Below, piece by piece: positions 31,520-42,562 of a stretch of DNA of 64,000 nucleotides. The notes under the pieces were generated by a model. That model had not been told where the DNA came from, searched no databases, and saw only the letters and a program-made list of their open reading frames with translations. The stretch's first letter is position 1; each line of letters opens with the position of its first letter. The position numbers were made by a program, and so were the translations under genes. This DNA comes from Anisus vortex (Eukaryota; Mollusca; Gastropoda; Planorbidae): positions 40,943,473 to 41,007,472 of the forward strand of contig OX421502.1 in the NCBI GenBank assembly GCA_949126835.1, in the 5' to 3' direction.

Positions 31520-32440
31520 ATATCATAAGTCATAAGATTAATTATGATAGTTTGATCTTTTTTTTTTTTAAATTAAAATAATAGACTAGAATTCGAGTGA
31601 AAATTGCAAAATATCGTAGGCCTACCTATATTAATATTATTATATGCATATAAATATAGCGTATAGTATAGGTTATTATCATTATCTCTATCTATTTCGA
31701 ATAAGAAGTTTTGTCTTAAGCGTTGAGAACTTGGCCTTGTGCTAATAAATAAAGTAGGTTATCGAAGTTTTATGGCTAGGGACCAGGGAGCAAAGATCAC
31801 ACATTCGTTTATCACACTCCTCAGTACTCAGTGCAGTCGAACTCTTTCAGTCAGTAAGGCTATGCCTATGCCAGGCCATGGCGATAGGGGGGGGGGTGAT
31901 TAAAAAAAACTGATAGGTTCCCCAGTAACTAAGTCTACACTTTTCCCAAGCCTTAGTTCTATAACTATAATAAGTATAAGTATATTATGTGAAATGAAAA
32001 AAATTATAAACTTTAAAACATTCAAGAGTTACTGTTCTTGTGTAAAGTAAATCATATAGATCAGTGACATTGACATAAATAATATTTCAAAATTAAATTA
32101 GGCCTATATTTTTATTATCTGAAAGATCTAGTCTAGTCTAAGTGTATTTTTTTTTAGCAGAATGTTAGCAAATGATATTAAACTAACAACTTTGTTGGCC
32201 CCATAAAATTAATTTGGTTGTTTTGCATGGTTCAAAAAGCACAGAAAATCTTTAGCAAAGAAGAAAAAACAGCAATTATTAACTATCTCTATGAAAGAAA
32301 CCTTATCTCTTTCCCCACCTGTTGCGGGGATATCCTTTTGACTTATGTTTGATGATGCTCATTGGCAAACCGAGTTTCGACGCTAGATATAAATAAATCT
32401 ATAGGCCTACGTTATTTTATATTTCCTACATTGCTGAAAC
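31520..32440. other. AT-rich sequence upstream of the methyltransferase gene, nothing recognised
   Basis: Would contain the minus-strand promoter of the methyltransferase gene, but no clear TATA/initiator context or CpG-rich block is seen. A G run lies near 31891. Confidence 0.35.
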
Positions 32441-32464
32441 GGCCATGCTGAGAAAGAGCCAGAG

Positions 32465-32474
32465 TGTAGGAAAG

Positions 32475-32505
<31 letters not shown>

Positions 32506-32720
32506 GAGAGAGTAAAATGGAATGTGGGCGCGAAAGTTTGATAGAGATAAATTTAAATGATGGAGAAAGGGGAGGGGGTGGCGTTGAAAGGGGATGGGAA
32601 AGAGGAAGTGTAATAAACTTAATAGTATAGGGATAAATGTGATATAGCTATAATTTAACCAGGATAATTTGGGATAAATGTGATATAGCTATAATTTCAC
32701 CAGGATAATTTGGGATAAAT
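32465..32720. repeat. GA microsatellite followed by 50-bp direct repeat
   Basis: A (GA)n/GAAA tract at 32465-32512, then two and a half copies of GGGATAAATGTGATATAGCT plus ATAATTT-ACCAGGATAATTT at 32630-32720. Confidence 0.85.
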
Positions 32721-32844
32721 AAAATGATGACCATTAGATCAACCTTTGTTAGCTGTCACCTGCTTATGAACAAGACCTTTAAATGACCTTGTGTTAGTTG
32801 TCTCCTTATGCACAAGAAAACAGAATTAAAAGATATTAATTAAA

Positions 32845-35800
32845 TAATAATCCATAAGGATTGTGTAGTCGGATGTGCTCGTTTATTGAATAACTAGTAA
32901 ACGCCGAATGGAGTTCGTTAGCCTGGAAAGGCAGTCCATCTAGGAGAGGGGACACTCTGACATCAAACCTAGCGGTAACATAAATAGGCTTCAGGAGTAA
33001 ACCTCGAGGAAAAATCAGGAGTGGTGCCCCATAGGCGTTTGGATTACCAACTATGGTCTTCCATCCGGCAGCCCCTTCAGCCGAGCCAATGCCAAATTTA
33101 ATGCCTAGCATTCCTTTGGGTTACACTGGTTAGGCAGAGAGAGGGATTATGACGCATGGGCAACCCATGATCTCTTTACCCAAGGCCCAGGTACGCGCAC
33201 CGGAGAGGAAACTGGTGCTGTTGCAAAGCAGCTAAAACAACACTGGAGGCAACAGTCACGAGTTAAGTCCAGCCTGATTGGCGTAAGGTACGGACGCTAC
33301 GGGTTGCCTCTGTCGGTAGGAGAGGTCTTCGCACCTCACTGATCAGCTACCGCCCGCCACAATCTGGGCAGCACCCAGACAATAAGGTGCTGATCCGCCA
33401 CAGTTTGCCTGCTCTAATGAGTGCTTAGAGCTTAGACATATCGACAAGCAGACTGTAAACAATGCATCAAGACATATAAAGAAATAAAAAAAGAAAAGTC
33501 CAGCCTTACGACTGGCAACTTGGAACATAAGGACAATGTGTCCTGGATTGGCATAAGATCTGCAAAAGGTCAGTGACCGCAGAAAAACGGCCGTGATAGA
33601 CTGTGAACTGAGAAGGCTAAACATTGATATAGCGGCACTGCAAGAAACCAGGCTGGCTAAAGACGGCACGATTCGAGAGAAGGACTACACCTTCTTTTGG
33701 AAAGGCAAGTCCCCCAATGAAGCAAGAATACATGGCGTGGGGTTCGCAATCAAAAATAGCCTCCTACCCATGATAGTCCCCCCTGTTGGCGGAACAGAGC
33801 GTATTCTCTCCATCATAATGTCAAAAGCTTCTGGTAAAGTACACCTCATCAGTGTATATGCTCCTACACTGTGTTCGCCCCAAGAGACGAAGGATAGATT
33901 CTATGAGGACCTCAGTGATACCATAAAGACGATTCCAACATCGGAACACGTAATCCTGCTGGGTGACTTACACGCCAGAGTGGGATCTGAATGGGACATC
34001 TGGCCAGATTCTCTCGGTCACTTTGGCAAGATAAACGAAAACGGGCAGCGTCTGCTGGAATTGTGCGTTTAACCGCAACACAGTCTCTTGGAGACACCCT
34101 AGATCAGGGCACTGGCATCAACTGGACCTAATCATAACAAGAAAAAGCGATCTCGAGTGCGTACTCTTAACACGAAGCTACCACAGCGCCGACTGCGACA
34201 CAGATCACGCTCTAGTGTGCTGCAAGATTAGACTCAAGCCCCAAAAAGTGTACGCCACACAGAAAAAAAGGTAAAACCCGTTTAGATGTCACCAGTATGG
34301 CGAACCCAAACCTCTGCTCTGAGTTAACACAGTCTCTGGAAGGATCATTCATGAACTACACTACCAGTGGAATCTAGGAAAGCTGGAAGTTTATTCGCGA
34401 TACCATCTATAACTCAGCTTTGTCTGTGTTCGGAAAAAAGAAGAAAAAAAAACATTGATTGGTTTGATGCCAACTTGCCCGAAATGACTGCCACCATTGA
34501 GGCCAAAAGAGATGCCCTGGTAATATACAAAAAAGACCCCACACAGAAAAACCTATCAAGGCTAAGAACATGCAGAAACAACTGCCAGAAAACTGCTAGA
34601 AAATGCGCAAACAACTTTTGGAAAGACCTATGTCATGACATACAGGCCTGCGCAGACAGCGGCAACATAAGAGGAATGTATGAGGGTATTAAAAAGCATT
34701 CGGTCCCACCAATGGCAGGGTTGCACCACTCAAATCAAATGACGGAACAATCCTCAAAGACCGTGCCGCACAGATGGAACGTTGTGCGGAATACTACGAG
34801 AACCTGTACCAGATAGAAAAAACAGTATCAGCAACTGCGCTGCCCAGCATCCCAACTCTGACAGAAATGGAAGATTTGGATGTACCCCCTACTCAGAACG
34901 AACTTAGCTCGGCCATTGAGATGCTTGCCCGCGGAAAGGCGCCTGGAAACGACGGCATCCCTGCAGAAGTTATTCAGGCAGGCAAATCTGCAATACCGGA
35001 ACCTCTTCATAAGCTGCTTTGTCGCTGTTGGGAAGAAGAAACCATTTCCAGGACCTAAAAGATGCAAATATTGTGACTCTCTACAAAAACAAGGGAGTTC
35101 GCTCCGACTGTAACAGCTACAGAGGAATTTCACTTTTAAGTATAGTGGGCAAAGCCTATGCCCTCATAATCCTCAAGAGGTTACAGATACTTGCCGAACG
35201 GGTGTACCCCGAGTCTCAATGCGGTTTTAGGAAAGGGAGATCCACTACTGACATGATATTCTCATTAAGGCAACTGCAGGAAAAATGTCGCGAACAAAGG
35301 CAACCCCTATATATAGCCTTTGTTGATTAGACCAAGGCATTCGACCTGGTCAGTAGAGGCGGTCTGTTTGCTCTGCTAAGAAAATTGGTTGCCCCCAAAA
35401 ATTGTTGAAAATGGTGACATCATTCCACAACGACATGCATAGTACTGTTCAGTTTGACAACTCAGTTTCGAAGCCTTTCCCCATAAAAAGCTGTGTGAAA
35501 CAATGATGTGTGATGGCTCCAACACTCTTTGGCATATTCTTTTCCGTTTTACTTGAACATGCGTTCAGAACGATGGAGTTTTCATACACACTCGATCGGA
35601 CGGCAAACTGTTCAACCTGGCGCGCCTCAAAGCTAGAACAAAGGTAAAAAAGATCAGGATTCGTGAGATGCTGTTTGCTGACGATGCTGCCCTCACTGCA
35701 CATACAAAAGAAGAACTACAAAGGCTGGTTAGTGCTTTGGCAGAGGCTTGCCGGGAGTTTGGCCTAACAATCAGTCTGAATAAAACTGAAATCATGGGTC

Positions 35801-36670
35801 AGGATGTTACATCAATCCCCAACATTAACATTGGCTGCCATACTCTTCAACTCACAAAAGAATTCACCTACTTAGGTTCGTGCATTTCAGATAATCTGTC
35901 AATCGACAACGAGATAAGCAAGAGAGTGGGCAAGGCATCTGCTGCCATCGCTATGCTATCAAAGCGTGTTTGGGAAAACTCAAAACTTACGAGGACCACG
36001 AAAATGATGGTCTACAGGGCATGCATTCTCAGTACACTACTTTACGGCAGTGAGAGCTGGTCAACCTACATGCGCCAGGAACACCAGTTAAACATTTTCC
36101 ACATGAGATGTCTGCGCCGAATACTGGGCGTCACTTGGAAGGACCACATAGCCAACCATGAGATCCTGGATCGCGCAAATATTCCTAGCATCTACTCCCT
36201 GCTAACCCAACGCAGATTGTTCTGGGTGGGTCATGTCAGCCAGATGCAAGATGGCCGCATCCCTAAAGACATTTTGTATGGAGAGCTCGAGAATGGCACA
36301 AGAGTCCCAGGGCGACCAATACTAAACTACAGGGACGTCCTCAAACGTGACACCAGGTCCACAAATATCGACCTGCAAATCTGGGAACAGTCTGCAATGG
36401 ACCGTACAACATGGAGACAGGTTGTTCATGCTGGTGTATCTGCCTCCGAGACAAAGCGAGCCAACGATTCTCTGGTGAAAAGAATAAAGAGCAAAAACTT
36501 AAAACCGCCAGATGTACAGACTGCTACCTAATACAGATGCCTCGAATGTTCCAGGGACTGCCACTCGAAAATCGGACTGTTCAGCCACCGCAGAATTTGC
36601 AAAAGTAGCCATTGAAGCTTTAGAGGGGCGCATCCATTGTCTCTCGAGACAGAAGGAGCCAATATTATTA
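32845..36670 (+). mobile_element. Nearly full-length, broken LINE (APE endonuclease plus reverse transcriptase)
   Basis: A 5' leader (about 32845-33500) precedes an endonuclease domain: RLATWNIRTM near 33510, then LNIDIAALQETRLA, VHLISVYAPT and VILLGDLHARVGS. The reverse transcriptase follows: EMLARGKAPGNDGIPAEVI, NIVTLYKNKG, NSYRGISLLSIVGKAYA and QCGFRKGRSTTDMIF; then VD-stop-TKAFDLV (TAG at 35328), MLFADDAALTAHT, YLGSCISDN and GHVSQMQDGRIPKDILYGEL. The last frame adds a C2H2/CCHC-like finger, C-x2-C-x3-C-x10-H-x4-C, after a TAA codon at 36529. Several frameshifts (near 33555, 34075, 34770, 35055 and 35640) make it non-functional. A second copy of its 3' end is at 50650-50885. The clade is not assigned. 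Confidence 0.9.
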
Positions 36671-36721
36671 GTAAAAGCCCAGGAACACATTTACTTTAGT
36701 GTGTGTGTCCACCGGTTAGTT

Positions 36722-36928
36722 CAGGGATCGGCAAACTCCGGAACGCGTGTCTCACTTGGCACGCATAGCAAACTTCAATGGCACTCGGAAGTCCCATAAA
36801 AATGCATTTAAGTCTCTTCTACAAGAAAATGATTATTGGCGTAGGGTTGATTTTTAAGCTGTTGGCCTCGCTGAATGAATTAGAAATCCTACTTTGGCAC
36901 ACTATTATCAAATGGTTGCCGACCCTTG
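36722..36928. mobile_element. 207-bp hAT-type MITE
   Basis: Ends CAGGGATCGGCAAACT and (reverse complement) CAAGGGTCGGCAACC. Flanking 8-mers GGTTAGTT and GCTTAGCC match at five of eight positions. Same family and length as 61059-61264. Confidence 0.8.
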
Positions 36929-37235
36929 GCTTAGCCATTTCCAGCAGTACGTAGCCATAACATATATTGTATTATGTATTGATAGCATATTATGTTTAAT
37001 ATAGACAAATAGACTTCTATTACTTGAATATGCCATTTCTCCCCGGTACCAATTACAAATGAAAATAAAAACAACTTTTTTTTAAACACAGTATAAAAAT
37101 TATGTTTCCTCCTCTCCCTTTTTCCCCTCACAATTTTAGAAGTATTACCGTACGTGAAATGTGTACTGGTGCTAATGAATGCTATTGCTTTATCTACTTT
37201 GTTGCCATGGAATGGTCACATGATGACCTAAGTAA

Positions 37236-37490
37236 AGTACCCGTCGGACCAAATTGACCATAGGGCCGATGAAGCAGCGTTCAACAGTTTCACTGGCCAC
37301 GGCATACTACGGGATGTGTGACCAGCACAATGCCCAGTTACTTTACCCCAACTAATGTCAGGTAGGCCTACCCGTCAGGGACACCCTCGAGTCTAGGAAC
37401 AAAAAAAACATCATTCACCAGTATTCGAACCCAGGACCTTTGGTACGCCAGTGGAACGCGCTGCCGCTCGACCACCGTTCATACACGTGA
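37236..37490 (-). mobile_element. tRNA-derived SINE, full-length copy, minus orientation
   Basis: Best-preserved copy. Read on the minus strand it begins GGTCGAGCGGCAGCGCGTTC (A box region), then GGTCCTGGGTTCGAATACTG (B box), then GAGGGTGTCCCTGACGGG, CTGACATTAGTTGGGGTAAA, GTGGCCAGTGAAACTGTTGA and GGTCCGACGGGTACTTTAC. Confidence 0.87.
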
Positions 37491-37499
37491 TGACGTAAT

Positions 37500-38270
37500 T
37501 AGATTAAATTTCTCTGTAATACTTTGTATATTAAATGTAGGTCTTTATGATGAATAATCTTTATAATACATAATACTGAAAAGAATTCATTAGGCCTACC
37601 ATTAATTCTTTAAAGTGAATTTTATTTCTCCTTTTTTGTCAGACAAGAGCTATAAGGTTAATTATAAATTGATAACATAATTACAGTTACTAATTGTTAC
37701 ACCAAGTAGTTTAACCAAGTAGTTTTACCAAGTAGTTTAACCAAGTAGTTTAACCAAGTAGTTTAACCAAATCATTTCAGAAAAAAAGAAAAGAATGAAA
37801 ATCACACTAGTAATTATGGTATACATAAAGCATTCAATCGTAACAGAAATACAACACATTAATATAGAAATAAAAACACTTCTGTACGCCTTATAGTAAT
37901 TGTTTCTAGTTCCATCTAATATAGTCTATAGCCAGTCTAATGCGTGGTCTTTTCAAATCAATATCTAATGCATAGAGCTTTTACCATAGAGAAAAACAAG
38001 TCCATACATTTTCACAGTTGGCTGACCAAGCCGAACAATCTTCAAATAATGTAATGTATAAGATAAGATAAAAATACTAGAAGAACAAAACAATAAATCG
38101 ACACAATGTTTTTAAATAATTTCATGTATATGTATTTGGTATATACATGTATATATATACATACATATATGTATATATGTAAGAAATTTTCTCTATTGCT
38201 AATAGCTATACTACGACATTTTTGTCGGCGTTACAATTTAAAACCTTTTCGTTGCTTCTAAAAGGATCGG
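37500..38270. other. Intergenic, short tandem repeat only
   Basis: A 14-bp repeat (AGTAGTTTAACCAA) occupies 37700-37770, and a TATG/TACA alternating microsatellite about 38125-38180. Nothing else is recognised. Confidence 0.5.
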
Positions 38271-38281
38271 ATGGACTGGTC

Positions 38282-39150
38282 TCACCAACGTTTTCCATTT
38301 TTATTGTCTCCCCCACCTTGAGTTCGGTTCAGACCAAATTGAAACTGTCTGAGGAGATAAACCAAGACAGACTTCAACTCCATCATGGATAATCTCTGGC
38401 CAAGACAAACTCTTGGGCCAAACCAAAACGGAAGAAAGACTGTTGAGTCTCTCTTGGCTTTGTTTTCTGGTGAGAATCTGTCCGGGTCAAACGTACTGGG
38501 CTCTGTCCAGGAATCTGGATCGACCATCAGAAGTTCTACCGGAATCTCAACAACTGATCCTTTGACAATTGTTACACTATTGTAAGTCTTTGTCTCAGCC
38601 GTAAGGCGAGCAATGATAGAGATGAGGGGAAACAGCCTTAGCCCCTCGTTAATAACTTGTTATGTATATTTTAGGTGAGCGAGTTACTCATAGTCAATGT
38701 TTTCTTCGTCTTGAAAAACTTCATATATCTCCTGAACAATCTTGGATTGAATATCGGGATGTTGTGCCAAAGAGTAAATGATTCCCTGTAAAGCTGTTGA
38801 AATAGTTTCTACTCCGGCGACAATGAAGAGTTCTGAATTTCCCACAATTCTTCATCGGTCATTTGTTTAGGTCCCGCTTGTACGTTGTGATCTTCCATGG
38901 AAGCCATCATGAATAAATCAAGTAGTCTAAATCTCTTGCATTATCTCTACTTTGTTTTTCCTTTCTCCTCGATGCCATAGTTGATTTAAGAATGTCTTGG
39001 AAATATTTATCGGATTCATTGTTGACGAAGTCCATTGTAGGAAAAATCGTTGAAGAAATGCATACACATTTGTGAACAAATACAGAAGTAAACCCTTGAA
39101 TCTACGTTTTCTGATTCTTTCTAAATCCAGTAAACTTCTTGCATGATAAG
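38282..39150 (-). pseudogene. Cytochrome P450 pseudogene (C-terminal half, intronless)
   Basis: On the minus strand the P450 landmarks occur in order without introns. They are an F/G-helix-like piece ending DLFMMASMEDHNVQAGPKQM, the I helix VAGVETISTALQGI (38830-38790 region), the K-helix ExxR as EGLRLFP, the PERF-type DPDRFSPEN, and the heme-binding loop FWFGPRVCLGQRL with the cysteine present. Breaks: a one-base frameshift near 38840, in-frame stops at 38684-38686 and 38660-38662, and further frame changes above 38900. Continuous exon-like sequence suggests a processed copy or a decayed single-exon gene; no poly(A) tail is clear. The I-helix AGxET and general pattern fit the CYP3 clan, but this is tentative. 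A LINE tail abuts its 5' side. Confidence 0.85.
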
Positions 39151-39154
39151 CTCG

Positions 39155-39248
39155 TTATTATAAAGAAGATTATTGGTTTCAATACAGTCACTGGTTTTCC
39201 TGGTTTGTTCAGGTAACCCATTCCATGCCCGGATGCTACTGTATATTA
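39155..39248 (-). mobile_element. LINE 3' end fragment, minus orientation
   Basis: TTATAAAGAAGATTATTGG, CTGGTTTTCCTGGTTTGTTC and AACCCATTCCATGCCCGGAT are reverse-strand LINE 3' sequence (codes the RAWNxLPEQTRK block). It abuts the P450 pseudogene. Confidence 0.75.
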
Positions 39249-39589
39249 GTAGATCTCTACTTAACTTATAACAGCATCGTTTTTTTTAAATTAATTTAAT
39301 CCGTTGGCCCGTTAAAGAAACCGTAACCAGATAAATAGAATTCTCTTTGAGTTCAATTAAATTCAAGAACACAAAGTCCTATACAATAAAATAAATTAAA
39401 TAATTAAATATATATTTTTAATGTATAAAAATCACAATTAACAAAAGAATAACAATAATGTAAGCTCTTTTATAAAATAATTTTTAAAAATTTGAAAAAG
39501 ATCAAGACTTATATTATGTCAGTAGGAAACGTAATGTCGCTAAGTACCTCACCTTTATACAAATATTAAAATAATCATTCTATCTTTAA

Positions 39590-39805
39590 TAGTTTACTGC
39601 TGTCTAAGACGAGCAGATTGATCTAATATCAGGTTTACTGCTCTCTAAGACGAGCAGATTGATCTAATATCAGGTTTACTGCTCTCTAAGACGAGCAGAT
39701 TGATCTAATGTCAGGTTTACTGCTCTCTAAGACGAGCAGATTGATCTAATGTCAGGTTTACTGCTCTCTAAGACGAGCAGATTGATCTAATGTCAGGTTT
39801 ACTGC
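39590..39805. repeat. 41-bp tandem repeat, about 5 copies
   Basis: Unit: TTTACTGCTCTCTAAGACGA plus GCAGATTGATCTAATGTCAGG; copies nearly identical. Confidence 0.95.
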
Positions 39806-39957
39806 ATGGCCATTAGTTCTTCTTCATCTTTCCAGCAGTTTTTCCTTCTTCCGTTTTCAGCTGTTAAAATTTCGACTGAGATTTTTTGTTTGTTCATGTT
39901 CTTTAACTTTATTATTGGGGATGTGGTCTTCTCAGGTGAATATTTGCAATTCGCAAT

Positions 39958-40085
39958 AGTCATCTTTATTTAAGGCCGCTTTCAACATTTCTATTGGTCT
40001 TTCTTTATTTAAGGCCGCTTTCAACATTTCTATTGGTCTTTCTTTATTTAAGGCCGCTTTCAACATTTCTATTGGTCTTTCATAT
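39958..40085. repeat. ~41-bp tandem repeat, 3 copies
   Basis: Unit: TCTTTATTTAAGGCCGCTTT plus CAACATTTCTATTGGTCTT. Confidence 0.93.
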
Positions 40086-40378
40086 CTTTGCCGCATACAG
40101 AAGAACTCAACAGATCTCTGACATTTTGTCCTAAGCTGTTGTGAGGCGGATTTCCATATCTTAAAGGGTTAGTTGATTGTGTGTGCTACCTGTGCTGGAA
40201 TTATAGCAACAAAACTCCAGGAATTGGACAGCGTCTGAACTTGAACCAGTGTCTTCATGATGTTTACTAACATGACCAGCCAAAATATGACTAGCTTGAT
40301 GAAAATAGCTCTCCCCCTTTTTTTTTTTAAATAAAAAATTCAAAACACGTAGATTGTTCTCATTAGGAAAGAGCTAGA

Positions 40379-40561
40379 CCATGGTTCGGCAACTTATGGG
40401 CCGCGTGCCAGACTTAAACACTCGGAAGACCTCTCAACAAAAGAAAATACAAATCTCTTCTACAAGTAATTAAGTGTAATAGAAGATGTGGCTTTTATTT
40501 GGTCGGCACGCTGTATGAATTAGATAGCCCTATCTTACTTTTCAAAAGGTTGTTGACCCAT
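40379..40561. mobile_element. hAT-type MITE, diverged copy
   Basis: CATGGTTCGGCAACTTATGG at the left and AAAAGGTTGTTGACCCATT at the right are diverged versions of the ends at 36722-36928. Internal CTCTTCTACAAG, GGCACGCTG and TGAATTAGA blocks are shared with that copy. Confidence 0.65.
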
Positions 40562-40904
40562 TTTCTAGACAACACATTAGAAAAATTTACGGTAATGGAG
40601 AAAGGTTATGATATTCTCATTGCCCCCTACCCCCCCCCCCCCCCCCAATAAAATATTTCAGGCGCAGCGTTGGGGATGAAAGCGAACGGTCAAACGTAAC
40701 GGCTTACTGGCCACTGCAATCAAATGTAATCATCGCCATGACTACTCAGGTGAACACTAAATAAAGGGAAGTTACTGCGTATTAAATGTATAGGTAACAA
40801 GCAGGAGGTCTCATTATAACTATTTCCCTGGAACCAGCTGTTAAACTATATACTAGTAGCCAGTTGTTTAACTATATTCTATACTAGAAGACAGCTTCTA
40901 TTTT

Positions 40905-41110
40905 ATAGGATATATTGCAGACGATCTTTCTATAAAGAAGATTATTGCGTCCTGCGCTGGTTTTCCATGTTTGCTCAGGCAACTCATTCCATGCCCGGAT
41001 GCCACACGGGAAGAACGAGTACTTATATGCATTTGGGATAAGGAAAGTGTTTTTGTCCTTTATGTTTATCTGAACATTACAACAGGTGGTTATTATTTTG
41101 TATGCGAAAT
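40905..41110 (-). mobile_element. LINE 3' end fragment, minus orientation
   Basis: ATATTGCAGACGATCTTTCT, AAAGAAGATTATTGCGTCCT, AACTCATTCCATGCCCGGAT and AGGAAAGTGTTTTTGTCCTT are the reverse of the LINE 3' coding end and tail. Confidence 0.8.
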
Positions 41111-41273
41111 CAAGAAAGATAGTGTTTTAAGTAGACCGATATATATATATATGTTGTATAGCTATTGACAGAAACTGTGATATAAGTAGTTTACTCGTTG
41201 GCTATTAAGTTATATTTCAACTATTCACATTAGCGACAGCAAACCCAACCTCTTAATAACACACACACACAAG

Positions 41274-41459
41274 AAGGGGCGACGCCACAGGGGGGGGGGG
41301 GGGTTGAGGGGGGCAAAGACCCCCTGGAACGTTTTTAAAATAATTTTCTTTTTCAACAGATTTTTGAAAATATACTAAATTCGATAAAAATTCTGTAATT
41401 GTTTGTCACGCGAAAGTTCAGCCCCCCCCCCCTGAAAAAATTTTTTGGCTTCGCCCCTG
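41274..41459. mobile_element. 186-bp hAT-type MITE with 8-bp target duplication
   Basis: Left AAGGGGCGACGCCACAGGGG and right TTTTTTGGCTTCGCCCCTG are inverted repeats related to the MITE at 4042-4800. Flanks CACACAAG (41266-41273) and CACACACG (41460-41467) match at seven of eight positions. Confidence 0.78.
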
Positions 41460-41479
41460 CACACACGTGAACATCTACT

Positions 41480-41870
41480 AGGCAATATGTTTTAATTATA
41501 TCCCTAACAGCACATTATATTTGCCCAATAATAGCCCAATATTCTACCAATATTTGAAATGGGCAATGGTTGGACCAAAATTTAGCCAATCACCGATAAA
41601 CTTTTTTGTTGTTTTATAAAAGAAAATATAACTAATGGAGATCCAGAAATAGTTTCTTCCCCTTATATACAATTATTGTTTTGTTTTCTGTGTTCAATAG
41701 TTTTACTTTTATACATGGACTCGACCACTAGGATCTGATTTTATTTTTTATTTTATGATAGAATTTAATTTTATTTTCAGCGTCAATGTTCTTTTGTTAC
41801 ACTTTGCACAAGTGATGTCACTATAATAGTTGTGTTTCATTCATGAAAAAGCTTACAATTCTAAAAAAAA
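41480..41870. other. AT-rich intergenic sequence with TTGCCCAATA-type repeats
   Basis: Several direct and inverted copies of GCCCAATA/TGGGCAAT between 41518 and 41590; element ends could not be fixed. Nothing else is recognised. Confidence 0.35.
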
Positions 41871-41878
41871 ATAATTAT

Positions 41879-42030
41879 GCGGCTGGATAGCAAAGTCGAC
41901 AGTGAGCTCGTCTCCCAAACTCGACATTACGGATTCGACCCATGGTGCAGACAATCAGAAATAAAAAATCCACTGCCAACTTGGAGAGGAGATGGGCGCC
42001 GCCAAGTCTACCAAGCCCGCAGAAAGGACT
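41879..42030 (+). mobile_element. Probable tRNA-derived SINE
   Basis: GCTGGATAGCAAAGTCGACA resembles an A box and TACGGATTCGACCCATGG a B box, 40-45 bases apart, followed by a body with GAGGAGATGGGCGCCGCCAA. Different from the main SINE family. The minisatellite at 42035 starts just after it. Confidence 0.5.
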
Positions 42031-42034
42031 AAAA

Positions 42035-42312
42035 TAACATATGTAATATTTAAATAAGATGACGTACTATTTAAACAACATGACGTAATATTTAAATAGA
42101 ATGACTAATGTTTAAATAGCATGACATAATGTTTAAATAACATGGCGTAATATTTAAATATAATGACGTAATGTTTAAATAGCTTGACGTAATGTTTAAT
42201 TAACATGACGTAATATTCAAATAACAGGACGTACTATTTAATTAACATGACGTAATATTCAAATAACAGGACGTACTATTTAAATAACATGACGTAATAT
42301 TTAAATAGCAAT
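42035..42312. repeat. 21-bp minisatellite, about 13 copies
   Basis: Unit TAATATTTAAATAACATGACG with frequent single-base variants. Confidence 0.93.
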
Positions 42313-42346
42313 ACTTCATGAAAAAGGTACATTTTAGAATAATAAT

Positions 42347-42352
42347 TTATTC
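42347..42352 (-). terminator. Polyadenylation signal for the minus-strand gene at 42531-51317
   Basis: AATAAA on the minus strand about 180 bases beyond the stop codon. Confidence 0.5.
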
Positions 42353-42469
42353 AACTTACAAATTCTGTCATACAATGAATAAAACAAATATATGTGGGGG
42401 CCTACAGAATATAAAGAAACAAAAAAAGATCCAATAAAATTTTCCATTACAATGAAACAAAACAAATAT

Positions 42470-42562
42470 AGTCGTAAACTAGACTCAGTAAGACTTGACA
42501 TCTATTTGTTTCAAAAGTCGTAAACAAGACTCAGTAAGACTTGACGTCTATTTGTTTTTCAC
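42470..42562 (-). repeat. 46-bp direct repeat overlapping the stop codon of the unrecognised gene
   Basis: Two copies of a unit that on the minus strand reads AAACAAATAGACGTCAAGTC then TTACTGAGTC. The upstream copy encodes the protein's last residues KQIDVKSY and its TGA; the second lies in the 3' UTR. The same unit is amplified at 63740-64000. Confidence 0.85.

Noticed and set aside
32836..33111. 91-codon minus-strand frame (MLGIKFGIGSAEG)
   Set aside because: It is antisense to the 5' leader of the LINE at 32845-36670.
33593..36531. Host genes for an endonuclease and a reverse-transcriptase-like protein
   Set aside because: Open frames of 159, 149, 103 and 287 codons belong to one decayed LINE ORF2 broken by frameshifts and a TAG; a second partial copy at 50.7 kb confirms that it is repetitive.
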